64,000 nucleotides of DNA from Sacculina carcini (taxonomy: Eukaryota; Arthropoda; Thecostraca; Sacculinidae): NCBI GenBank assembly GCA_916048095.2, contig OU696584.1, positions 5,327,849 to 5,391,848 on the forward strand, given 5' to 3'. The notes below the pieces were generated by a model. The model had not been told where the DNA came from and did no database searches. It saw only the letters and a program-made list of their open reading frames with translations. A program made the translations under genes and the position numbers. Below, piece by piece: positions 44,876-58,072 of the stretch. The stretch's first letter is position 1, and every line of letters begins with the position of its first letter.

Positions 44876-46650
44876 CGCACGACGGGCGGGTAAAATGCTA
44901 TTGGGAACAAAGTAAACTACTGAATTTAACTGTGTAATTTAATTGATTTAATTTCAAGTTGCATAAGCATAAGTTGCATAAGGATATGGGTTGCAATATC
45001 ATATTATAATATAATATAATATTATATAATGCCAACTTATGCTGTTTTAGCGGAAGCATTAACCTGGAATTATAGAGATGACAGAAGGTTGCATTGTTTT
45101 GATAGTGTTGTGGAAAAACATGTTTTCAAAATTGAAACATACATTTCACATTTAGACTTTTAGATTAGCTATAACTTTCCTGTGGGTTTGTTTTTCTTTT
45201 TCAATTTGCACTAATTTTTTTATGAATTGAATATTAATTATATTTTATGAACTGTTCCGCACGACGGGCGAATTAAATGTATCTATAAAGAGTGGGTTTA
45301 AATGATAGCGAGGTATATGATATTTTGCTAGCACTAAATATTCTAGCGATAAAAGTAGAATAGCTCTTAAGCAAATGATTTTGGAGAATGATGTGAACCT
45401 TTAAATATATTTTGCGATCTGATGATATATGTATTAGGAATAATACGTAGCAGAATATAGATTGCATAATATAATATCGGCTGTAATATCAAGGGCTGCA
45501 TTATCGATGTAATCCAAAAAATAACAACTGTATGAATATGATGCATTAGTGGAAGCATTAACCGGGAATTATGAGATAATATGATAATGGTGTAAAATTA
45601 TATCGCATTATGCAACAAATGTGAATTTAGCTACCTTACAGTTTGGTCCCGATACTATATTGGCGGGTTGAGAGAAAAGTATTGGTGGGCCGCGTGTTTG
45701 GGACCCCTGGGGTAGATAATCTCAGTCTTCTGATTACAAATTATGATCGCATCAGTATATTTTGTGATCACAAACTAATAAGTTAAATCACCTCAGACTA
45801 GGCTGAGAGCGGTCAAGATTGATTGGTTGGGTTGGGTTGGGTAGGTTTGACTCAGGTTATATTGGGTTTTAATGATAGCGGAAAATATATAAATTTTAAC
45901 AATAAATATTATAGCGGTAAAAGTGAAATAGTACTTAAGCAAATGATATTGGGGAATGATGTTAAGTAATAAATATAGTTTGGAAACAGTCTGATGAAAA
46001 GATTTCATCATCTTTCATTGTTTGTTTCGTGTTTGTGTTCTGAATTATACCACACGACGGGCAGATTTATATATCAGGCGGGTTGAGGGATAATATTTGT
46101 CAAAATAAGAACAAAAATATTCACATTTAGACTTTTCTATTGGTTAAGATATTTATAGGTTACATTTTTTGCTTTTGAATTTGTATTCATTATATTTTAT
46201 GGATTTGATATGAATTTTATTGTATGAATTGTTCCGCACGACGGGTGGGTTTAAAAAAGTGTTTTTATATCATTTTTTCAAATGGTTCATTTAAAAAAAG
46301 GTTTTTTTTAAAATAAAAATGTTCCGCGGGCAGCAACTATAGACAATAGAACGTTCAATTTACCCTGTAGAATTAATCCATACACAAAACCAATGGATTT
46401 GACTTCAAGATGCAAAACGGATCGTGTTCGAGTTCTGAATTATTCAGCACGACGGGCGGGTTTAAATATGACTCAGGCGGACTGAGGGGAAATATTGTGT
46501 CGAAATAAAAATAATTAAACTTATAATTTTCAATTGATTAATATTTTTATGAGTGTACCCTATTTCATTTTTATTTTTCCATATTTTTTATGAATTGAAT
46601 ATGAATTTCATGTTATGAATTGCTCCGCACAACTGGCGGGTTTTAATGCT
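44876..46650 (-). repeat. Box units and module M, minus orientation
   Basis: Boxes near 44876, 45258, 46057, 46238, 46448 and 46628; module M at about 45260-46060. Mirror image of 25926-27245 with extra box units. Confidence 0.8.
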
Positions 46651-47569
46651 ATATATATACATAAAGAAGAAATTATCTGTCTGTCTGTGTATGTATGCTT
46701 GAATATGAGGTGACAGAATTGCGCTGGCTCATGGTTCGCTGGTTCAATTATCAGGGGCTTCAAACGCAAACGAAGCGATGGTTCATTTTTATGAAATAAA
46801 AATGTCCCGCGGGCAGCAATAAAACGTTCAATTTCACCGTATAGAATGAATTCATATACAAAACTAATGGATTTGACTTCAAGAACCAGAACGGATGGTG
46901 TTCGAGTTCTGAATTTTTCCTCACGTCGGGCGGGTTTAAATATGAGGCGGGTTGAGTGAAAATAGTTTGTCAAAATAAAATTAAAAATAATGAAATTTAG
47001 ACTTTTTAATTGATTAAGGTCTTCATGAGTTTGCCTTATTTATTTTTAATTTGCAATATTTTTATGAATTGTTCCGCACAACGGGCGGGTTTTAATGCGG
47101 TTTTAATGCTATATATATATATACATAAAGAAGAAATTATCTGTCTGTCTGTGTATGTATGCTTGAATATGAGGTGACATAATTGCGCTGGTTCATGGTT
47201 CGCTGGTTCAATGATCAGGGGCTTCAAACGCAAACGAAGCGATGGCTCATTTTTATGAATTAAAAATGTCCCGCGGGCAGCAATAAAACGTTCAATTTCA
47301 CCGTGTAGAATGAATTCATATACAAAACTAATGGATTTGACTTCAAGAACCAGAACGGATGGTGTTCGAGTTCTGAATTTTTCCGCACGTCGGCCGGGTT
47401 TAAATATGAGGCGGGCTGAGTGAAAATATTTTGTCAAAATGTAAATTAAAAATAATGAAATTTAGACTTTTTAATTGATTAAGGTTTTTATGAGTTTGCC
47501 TTATTTATTTTTAATTTGCAATATTTTTATGAATTCTTCCGCACAACGGGCGGGTTTTAATGCGGTTTT

Positions 47570-47614
<45 letters not shown>

Positions 47615-47769
47615 TATATACATAAAGAAGAAATTATCTGTCTGTCTGTGTATGTATGCTTGAATATGAGGTGACATAATTGCGCAGGTTCAATGGTATA
47701 TATATACATAAAGAAGAAATTATCTGTCTGTCTGTGTGTGTATGCTTGAATATGAGGTGACATAATTGC
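46651..47769 (-). repeat. Tandem 460-bp box units with (TA)n, minus orientation
   Basis: Two full 460-bp type units (46651-47110 and 47111-47560), a (TA)n tract at 47575-47610, then two short (CAGA)-tailed pieces. The recurrent frame of about 121-133 codons is shared by the copies but matches no known family. Confidence 0.8.
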
Positions 47770-48878
47770 GCGGGCTCAATGGTATAGATCAGGGGCTTAA
47801 TTGTTCCGCACGACGGGCGGGTAAAATGCTACTGGGAACAAAGTAAACTACTGAATTATTGTACCATATAGAACCATTAAATAAAAAACCATTATTATAT
47901 AATAAAGAACCATTTGAATATTAGTTAGTTAGTTGTCATTAGTTGTTTTATATATAAAGAACCATTGGTGTTGGGGCTTAATTGTTCCGCACGACGGGCG
48001 GGTTTAAATATGAGGCTGTTCGAGGGAAAATGTTGAATGTTTTGCTTTTTAATTTGTATTCAGTTTTGTTTTATGGATTGAATATGCATTTTATTTTATG
48101 GATTGAATATGCATTTTATTTTATAAATTGTTCAGCACGACGGGCGGGTTTAAATATGAGACGGGCTGAAGGAAAATATGTTGTCAAAAAATATAATTGA
48201 ATTTAGACTTTTCAATTGAGTAAGATTTTAATGAGTATATCTGTTTTCTTTTTTAATTTGCAATATGTTTATGAATTAAATATGAATTTCATCTTATGAA
48301 TTGCTCCGCACAACTGGCGGGTTTCAATGCTAGACGGTGATATTAAGTTATTAAAATATTTTGGAAACATTATGATGAAAAAGTGTAGTAATTTTTCATT
48401 GTTTCGTGTCTGAGTTCTGAATTATTCAGCACGACGGGCATGTATAAATATGAGGCGGTTTAGGCAAACTATTTTGTGAAAATAAATATGAAAATATAGA
48501 AATTTAGACTTTTGTATGGGTTTACTCAACTCTTTTTTAATTCATATTCCTTTTCTCTCATGAATTGAATACAAATTTAATAGTATGAACTGTTTCGCAC
48601 GACGGGCGGGTTTACATGCTAGGATTTTCATTGTTTGTTACGTGTTTGTGTTCTGAATTATTCCGCACAATGGGTTGGTTTATATATGAGGCGGGTTGAG
48701 GGAAAATATTATGTCAAAATAAAAATAAAAATATTCACACTTGGACTTTTCTATTGAGTAAGACACTGATGAGTTTTCATTTTCTTTTTTAATTTGGAAT
48801 ATTTTTATGAATATGAATTATTATGAATATTAATTCCATTTTATGAATTCCTCCGCACAACGGGCGGGTTTTAATGCT
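47770..48878 (-). repeat. 1.1-kb repeat copy C (inverted)
   Basis: Reverse-complement counterpart of 2655-3768 and 8839-9950, ending at 'gggttttaatgctagtatat' next to the microsatellite. The order microsatellite-CTAGC-box is the same as at 8839. Confidence 0.85.
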
Positions 48879-50270
48879 AGTATATATATAAAAGAGATCC
48901 TCTGTGTGTGTGTGTGTGTGTGTGTCTGTGTGTCTGTTCGACCCTCCTTGGTCCATTTTCTATCAGCAATTATTCAGCCACCATTCAGCCTACCCGCTAA
49001 CAATTTATACCATCACGTTGGAATTTTCTTGTCTACACTTTAGATTAAATTTTAAATTTCAAAAATGAAATAAAAAAGTTATAGCGGTGAAAAGACAAAA
49101 TGAACCCTGAAAAATGCGAAAATTTTGGTCACTTTTCTGAAGACTACTCTTCCTAAACCAGCAATAGTACAACTATGAAAATTATACCACTGTGTAGAAA
49201 ATTTTCTCTTATACTCAACGAATTATAATTTATACCCAAAAATTAAATATAAAACATGTAAAATGGAAAACAATTCAATCTACATTCAAAATTTTATTTG
49301 AACTCCACGCGTACGATTTTCTATATTTTGTTCTCTATTTCTCAAAAATTAATTATCACACATCTAAATAATTAATACCATCATGCTGGGAATTCCGTTA
49401 TCTACAACACGGTATAATTTTTAATTTTCCAAAGTGTATTAAAAAAAGTTACGGCGGTGTGAAGTGTAAATGACAAAAAGGCAAAAAGGCAAAATTAGCA
49501 CAAAAAACGTGAATATTTTGGTCAATATTTTGGTCAATATATATTTCTCAGGAAATATTTGTCACACCTTAAAATTAGTTATACCATTGTGCTAGAAATT
49601 TTGTTTTCTACAATACAGTATAATTTGTAATTTTCCAAAGTGTATCTGAAGAAAGTTACGGCGGTGTAAAGTCAAAAGGACATATTGCCAATTTGACAGA
49701 TATTATGCGCACTTGCGATTACCCAGGAATATACTACTGTGTAGATAAGCTTGTGTTCTACAAGAAAAGTTATAATTTATACCCACAAATGACACGAAAA
49801 ACGTGTAAAATTGGAAAAATTCTCAAATACATCCAAAATAACACTTGACCACCGGGCGACCAAAATGAATTCTTTTTTCTACTATTTCTCAGTAACTTTT
49901 TGTTATACATAAAAATAAATTATACCATCGTGCTAGAAATCTTGTTTTCTACATTACGGTATAATTTGTAATTTTCCAAAGTGTATCTGAAGGAAGTAAC
50001 GGCGGTGTAAAGTCAAAAGGACATATTGCCAATTTGACAGCTATTATGCGCACTTGCGATTACACAGGAATATACTACTGTGTAGATAATTTTGTGTTCT
50101 ATAAGATAAGATATAATTTATACCCACAAATGATACAAAAAACGTATACAATTGGAAAAATTCTCAAATACATCCAAAATTACACTTGAACACCGGGCGA
50201 CAAAAATGAATTAATTTTTCTACCGTTTCTCATTAACATTTCTACCATTTCGTCGTCATAAACGTCGTTA
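48879..50270 (-). repeat. (GT)n microsatellite and core satellite, minus orientation
   Basis: (GT)n at about 48902-48938, then end-type and regular monomers with boxes near 49005, 49185, 49375, 49590, 49735, 49920 and 50085. Confidence 0.83.
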
Positions 50271-50798
50271 TATAGACAATAGAACGTTCAATTTCCCCTG
50301 TAGAATGAATCCATACACAAAACCAATGGATTTGACTTCAAATATGAATTGTATTGTATGAATTGTTCCGCACGACGGGCGGGTTTAAAAAAAGTGTTTC
50401 CATTTTTTAGTTCATTTTTTCAAATGGTTCATTTAAAAGAGGTATTTAAAAAAAAAATGCTCCGCGGGCAGCAACTATAGACCATAGAACGTTAAATTTA
50501 CCCTGTAGAATTAATCCATGCACAAAACCAATGGATTTGACTTCAAGATGCAGAACGGATCGTGTTCGAGTTCTGAATAATTCAGCACGACGGGCGGGTT
50601 TTAAAATGACTCAGGCGGACTGAGGGGGAATATTTTGTCGAAATAAAAATAATTAAACTTATAATTTTCAATTGATTAATATTTTTATGAGTGTACCCTA
50701 TTTCATTTTTATTTTTCAATATTTTTTTATGAATTGAATATGAATTTCATGTTATGAATTGCTCCGCAAAACGGGCGGATTTTAATGCTATATCTATA
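50271..50798 (-). repeat. Box units preceding the 3.6-kb array
   Basis: Boxes near 50371, 50587 and 50763. The sequence left of about 50790 differs from the corresponding position in later units, which fixes the left edge of the tandem array. Confidence 0.75.
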
Positions 50799-53700
50799 TC
50801 TATATATATAAAAGAGATCCTCTGTGTGTCTGTCTGTCTGTGTGTGTGTGTGTGTGTGTGTTCGACCCTCCTTGGTCCATTTTCTATCAGCTATTATTCG
50901 GCCACCACTCAGCCTACCCGCTAACAATTTATACCCTCACGTTGGAAATTTTGTTGTCTACACTTTAGATTAAATTTTAAATTTCAAAAATGAAATCAAA
51001 AAAAGTTATAGCGGTGAAAAGACAAAATGAACCCTGAAAAATGCGAAAATTGTGGTCAATGCTCTGCCATCTACTCCTCATAAACCAGAAATGGTACAGC
51101 CAAACAGATTATACCACTGTGTATAGAATTTTCTGTTCTACAAGATAGGTTATAATTCATATCCGAAAATAGAACATAAAAGATGTAAACATGACAAAAT
51201 TTCAATCTATATTCAAAATTATATTTATACTCCACGCGTCCGATTTTCTATACTTTTTTCTCTATGTATCAAAAACTAATTATCACACAACTAAATAAAT
51301 AATACCATCATGCTGGGAATTTTGTTTGCTACAACACGGTATAATTTTTAATTTTCCAAAGTGTATTGAAAAAAAGTTACGGCGGTGTGAAGTCAAAATG
51401 ACAAAGTCAAAAATGCAAAATTAGCACTGGAAACCGTGAATGTTTTGGTAAATATTCCCCTATCTATTCCTCATAAACCAGCAATGGTACAGCTATAAAA
51501 ATTATACTATTGTGTAGATAATTTTGTGTTCTACAAGAAAAGTTATAATTTATACCCACAAATGATACAAAAAATGTGTAAAATTGGCAAAATTGTCAAA
51601 TACATCCAAAATTACACTTGATCACCGGGCGCCTAAATTAATTCATTTTTCTACCTATTTCTCAGGAACTATTTGTCACACATTAAAATAAATTATATCA
51701 TCGTGCTGGAAATTGTATTTTTTAAAATGCGGTATAATTCTTAATTTTCCAAAGTGTATCTGAAGGAAGTGACGGCGGTGTAAAGTCAAAAGGACATATT
51801 GCCAATTTGACAGCTATTATGCGCACTTGCGATTACACAGTAGTATACTACTGTGTAGAGAATTTTGTGTTCTACAAGAAAAGGTGTAATTTATACCCAC
51901 AAATGATACAAAAAACGTGTAAAATTGGCAAAATTCTCAAATACATCCAAAATTACACTTGAACACCGGGTGACTACAATTTATTCATTTTTATACCCAT
52001 TTCTCAGCAACTGTTTGTCACACCTTAAAATTAATTATACCATCGTGCTAGAAATTTTGTTTCCTACAGTAATTATACAGTACGGTATAATTATTAATTT
52101 TCCAAAGTGTATCTGAACGAAGTTACGACGGTGTAAGGTCAAAATGTCATGTTGCCAATTTGACAGCTATTATGCGCACTTGCGATTACACAGGAATATA
52201 CTACTGTGTAGAGAATTTTGTGTTCTACAAGATAAGCTATAATTTATACCCACAAATGATACAAAAAACGTGTAAAATTGGCAAAATTCTCAAATACATC
52301 CAAAATTACACTTGAACACCGGGCGACTAAAATTAATTCATTTTTCTACTATTTCTCAGTAACTATTTGTTACACATAAAAATAAATTATACCATCGTTC
52401 TAGAAATCTTGTCTTCTACAATACGGTATAATTTGTAATTTTCCAAAGGGTATCTGAAGGAAGTTACGGCGGTGTAAAGTCAAAAGGACATATTGCCAAT
52501 TTGACAGCTATTATGCGTACTTGCGATTACACAGGAATATACACCGATTAAATTTCACTGAAGCCCAATCACAATTAAGAATGCATCATATTATCTCCAA
52601 GCATGGATGGTGTGGTTTTATTGCGTACAGTTTAATTAATGCTACACTCTACTGAATATAAAGGCTTTATTGTCCTCAATAACGTTCCGCACGACGGGCG
52701 GGTAAAATGCTATTGGGAACAAAGTAAACTACTGAATTTAACTGTGTAATTTAATTGGTTTAATTTCAAGTTGCATAAGCATAAGTTGCATAAGGATATG
52801 GGCTGCAATATCATGTAATGCCAACTTATGCTGTTTTAGCGGAAGCATTAACCTGGAATTATAGAGATGACAGAAGGTTGCATTGTTTTGATAGTGTTGT
52901 GGAAAAGCATGTTTTCTAAATTGAAACATAAATTTCACATTTAGACTTTTATATTAGCTATAACTTTCCTGTGGGTTTGTTTTTCTTTTTCAATTTGCAC
53001 TAATTTTTTTATGAATTGAATATTAATTATATTTTATGAACTGTTCCGCACGACGGGCGAATTAAATGTATCTATAAAGAGTGGGTTTAAATGATAGCGA
53101 GGTATATGATATTTTGCTAGCAGTAAATATTCTAGCGATAAAAGTAGAATAGCTCTTAAGCAAATGATTTTGGAGAATGATGTGAACCTTTAAATATATT
53201 TTGCGATCTGATGATATATGTATTAGGAATAATACGTAGCAGAATATAGATTGCATAATATAATATCGGCTGTAATATCAAGGGCTGTATTATCGGTGTA
53301 ATCCAAAAAATAACAACTGTATGAATATGATGCATTAGTGGAAGCATTAACCGGGAATTATGAGATAATATGATAATGGTGTATAATTATATCGCATTAT
53401 GCAACAAATGTGAATTTAGCTACCTTACAGTTTGGTCCCGATACTATATTGGCGGGTTGAGAGAAAAGTATTGGTGGGCCGCGTGTTTGGGACCCCTGGG
53501 GTAGATAATCTCAGTCTTCTGATTACAAATTATGATCGCATCAGTATATTTTGTGATCACAAACTAATTAGTTAAATCACCTCAGACTAGGCTGAGAGCG
53601 GTCAAGATTGGATGGTTGGGTTGGGTTGGGTAGGTTTGACTCAGGTTATATTGGGTTTTAATGATAGCGGAAAATATATAAATTTTAACAATAAATATTA

Positions 53701-54435
53701 TAGCGGTAAAAGTGAAATAGTACTTAAGCAAATGATATTGGGGAATGATGTTAAGTAATAAATATAGTTTGGAAACATTCTGATGAAAAGATTTCATCAT
53801 CTTTCATTGTTTGTTTCGTGTTTGTGTTCTGAATTATACCACACGACGGGCAGATTTATATATCAGGCGGGTTGAGGGATAATATTTGTCAAAATAAGAA
53901 CAAAAATATTCACATTTAGACTTTTCTATTGGTTAAGATATTTATAGGTTACATTTTTTGGTTTTCAATTTGTATTCATTATATTTTATGGATTTGATAT
54001 GAATTTTATTGTATGAATTGCTCCGCACAACGGGCGGGTTTTAATGCTATATATATACATAAAGAAGAAATTATCTGTCTGTCTGTGTATGTATGCTTGA
54101 ATATGAGGTGACATAATTGCGCTGGTTCATGGTTCGCTGGTTCAATGATCAGGGGCTTGAAACGCAAACGAAGCAATGGCTCATTTTTATGAAATAAAAA
54201 TGTCCCGCGGGCATTTAGACTTTTCTATTGGTCAAGATATTTATAGCTTACATTTTTTGCTTTTCAATTTGTATTCATTATATTTTATGGATTTGATATG
54301 AATTTTATTGTATGAATTGTTCCGCACGACGGGTGGGTTTAAAAAAAGTGTTTTTAGTTCATTTTTTCAAATGGTTCATGATTTGCTTGATTGTATGAAT
54401 TGCTCCGCACAACGGGCGGGTATTAATGCCATATC
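50799..54435 (-). repeat. 3,637-bp tandem unit, copy 1
   Basis: Unit order: (GT)n microsatellite, end-type satellite monomers, core satellite, box near 52690, box near 53045, module M (53050-53850), box units and a partial 460-bp piece, then the next microsatellite. The landmark 'gccaccactcagcctacccg' lies at 50901 here, 54538 in copy 2 and 58175 in copy 3, exactly 3,637 bp apart. Confidence 0.93.
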
Positions 54436-57400
54436 TATATATATAAAAGAGATCCTCTGTGTGTCTGTCTGTCTGTGTGTGTGTGTGTGTGTGTGTGTTC
54501 GACCCTCCTTGGTCCATTTTCTATCAGCTATTATTCGGCCACCACTCAGCCTACCCGCTAACAATTTATACCATCACGTTGGAAATTTTCTTGTCTACAC
54601 TTTAGATTAAATTTTAAATTTCAAAAATGAAATCAAAAAAAGTTATAGCGGTGAAAAGACAAAATGAACCCTGAAAAATGCGAAAATTGTGGTCAATGCT
54701 CTGCCATCTACTCCTCATAAACCAGAAATGGTACAGCCAAACAGATTATACCACTGTGTATAGAATTTTCTGTTCTACAAGATAGGTTATAATTCATATC
54801 CGAAAATAGAACATAAAAGATGTAAACATGACAAAATTTCAATCTATATTCAAAATTATATTTATACTCCACGCGTCCGATTTTCTATACTTTTTTCTCT
54901 ATGTATCAAAAACTAATTATCACACAACTAAATAAATAATACCATCATGCTGGGAATTTTGTTTGCTACAACACGGTATAATTTTTAATTTTCCAAAGTG
55001 TATTGAAAAAAAGTTACGTCGGTGTGAAGTCAAAATGACAAAGTCAAAAATGCAAAATTAGCACTGGAAACCGTGAATGTTTTGGTAAATATTCCCCTAT
55101 CTATTCCTCATAAACCAGCAATGGTACAGCTATAAAAATTATACTATTGTGTAGATAATTTTGTGTTCTACAAGAAAAGTTATAATTTATACCCACAAAT
55201 GATACAAAAAATGTGTAAAATTGGCAAAATTGTCAAATACATCCAAAATTACACTTGATCACCGGGCGCCTAAATTAATTCATTTTTCTACCTATTTCTC
55301 AGGAACTATTTGTCACACATTAAAATAAATTATATCATCGTGCTGGAAATTGTATTTTTTAAAATGCGGTATAATTCTTAATTTTCCAAAGTGTATCTGA
55401 AGGAAGTGACGGCGGTGTAAAGTCAAAAGGACATATTGCCAATTTGACAGCTATTATGCGCACTTGCGATTACACAGTAGTATATTCCTGTGTAGAGAAT
55501 TTTGTGTTCTACAAGAAAAGGTGTAATTTATACCCACAAATGATACAAAAAACGTGTAAAATTGGCAAAATTCTCAAATACATCCAAAATTACACTTGAA
55601 CACCGGGTGACTACAATTTATTCATTTTTATACCCATTTCTCAGCAACTGTTTGTCACACCTTAAAATTAATTATACCATCGTGCTAGAAATTTTGTTTC
55701 CTACAGTAATTATACAGTACGGTATAATTATTAATTTTCCAAAGTGTATCTGAACGAAGTTACGACGGTGTAAGGTCAAAATGACATGTTGCCAATTTGA
55801 CAGCTATTATGCGCACTTGCGATTACACAGGAATATACTACTGTGTAGAGAATTTTGTGTTCTACAAGATAAGCTATAATTTATACCCACAAATGATACA
55901 AAAAACGTGTAAAATTGGCAAAATTCTCAAATACATCCAAAATTACACTTGAACACCGGGCGACTAAAATTAATTCATTTTTCTACTATTTCTCAGTAAC
56001 TATTTGTTACACATAAAAATAAATTATACCATCGTTCTAGAAATCTTGTCTTCTACAATACGGTATAATTTGTAATTTTCCAAAGGGTATCTGAAGGAAG
56101 TTACGGCGGTGTAAAGTCAAAAGGACATATTGCCAATTTGACAGCTATTATGCGTACTTGCGATTACACAGGAATATACACCGATTAAATTTCACTGAAG
56201 CCCAATCACAATTAAGAATGCATCATATTATCTCCAAGCATGGATGGTGTGGTTTTATTGCGTACAGTTTAATTAATGCTACACTCTACTGAATATAAAG
56301 GCTTTATTGTCCTCAATAACGTTCCGCACGACGGGCGGGTAAAATGCTATTGGGAACAAAGTAAACTACTGAATTTAACTGTGTAATTTAATTGGTTTAA
56401 TTTCAAGTTGCATAAGCATAAGTTGCATAAGGATATGGGCTGCAATATCATGTAATGCCAACTTATGCTGTTTTAGCGGAAGCATTAACCTGGAATTATA
56501 GAGATGACAGAAGGTTGCATTGTTTTGATAGTGTTGTGGAAAAGCATGTTTTCTAAATTGAAACATAAATTTCACATTTAGACTTTTATATTAGCTATAA
56601 CTTTCCTGTGGGTTTGTTTTTCTTTTTCAATTTGCACTAATTTTTTTATGAATTGAATATTAATTATATTTTATGAACTGTTCCGCACGACGGGCGAATT
56701 AAATGTATCTATAAAGAGTGGGTTTAAATGATAGCGAGGTATATGATATTTTGCTAGCAGTAAATATTCTAGCGATAAAAGTAGAATAGCTCTTAAGCAA
56801 ATGATTTTGGAGAATGATGTGAACCTTTAAATATATTTTGCGATCTGATGATATATGTATTAGGAATTATACGTAGCAGAATATAGATTGCATAATATAA
56901 TATCGGCTGTAATATCAAGGGCTGTATTATCGGTGTAATCCAAAAAATAACAACTGTATGAATATGATGCATTAGTGGAAGCATTAACCGGGAATTATGA
57001 GATAATATGATAATGGTGTATAATTATATCGCATTATGCAACAAATGTGAATTTAGCTACCTTACAGTTTGGTCCCGATACTATATTGGCGGGTTGAGAG
57101 AAAAGTATTGGTGGGCCGCGTGTTTGGGACCCCTGGGGTAGATAATCTCAGTCTTCTGATTACAAATTATGATCGCATCAGTATATTTTGTGATCACAAA
57201 CTAATTAGTTAAATCACCTCAGACTAGGCTGAGAGCGGTCAAGATTGGATGGTTGGGTTGGGTTGGGTAGGTTTGACTCAGGTTATATTGGGTGTTAATG
57301 ATAGCGGAAAATATATAAATTTTAACAATAAATATTATAGCGGTAAAAGTGAAATAGTACTTAAGCAAATGATATTGGGGAATGATGTTAAGTAATAAAT

Positions 57401-58072
57401 ATAGTTTGGAAACATTCTGATGAAAAGATTTCATCATCTTTCATTGTTTGTTTCGTGTTTGTGTTCTGAATTATACCACACGACGGGCAGATTTATATAT
57501 CAGGCGGGTTGAGGGATAATATTTGTCAAAATAAGAACAAAAATATTCACATTTAGACTTTTCTATTGGTTAAGATATTTATAGGTTACATTTTTTGGTT
57601 TTCAATTTGTATTCATTATATTTTATGGATTTGATATGAATTTTATTGTATGAATTGCTCCGCACAACGGGCGGGTTTTAATGCTATATATATACATAAA
57701 GAAGAAATTATCTGTCTGTCTGTGTATGTATGCTTGAATATGAGGTGACATAATTGCGCTGGTTCATGGTTCGCTGGTTCAATGATCAGGGGCTTGAAAC
57801 GCAAACGAAGCAATGGCTCATTTTTATGAAATAAAAATGTCCCGCGGGCATTTAGACTTTTCTATTGGTCAAGATATTTATAGCTTACATTTTTTGCTTT
57901 TCAATTTGTATTCATTATATTTTATGGATTTGATATGAATTTTATTGTATGAATTGTTCCGCACGACGGGTGGGTTTAAAAAAAGTGTTTTTAGTTCATT
58001 TTTTCAAATGGTTCATGATTTGCTTGATTGTATGAATTGCTCCGCACAACGGGCGGGTATTAATGCCATATC
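54436..58072 (-). repeat. 3,637-bp tandem unit, copy 2
   Basis: Same content as copy 1 with only scattered single-base differences that I can see (for example near 55483 and 57293). Confidence 0.93.
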
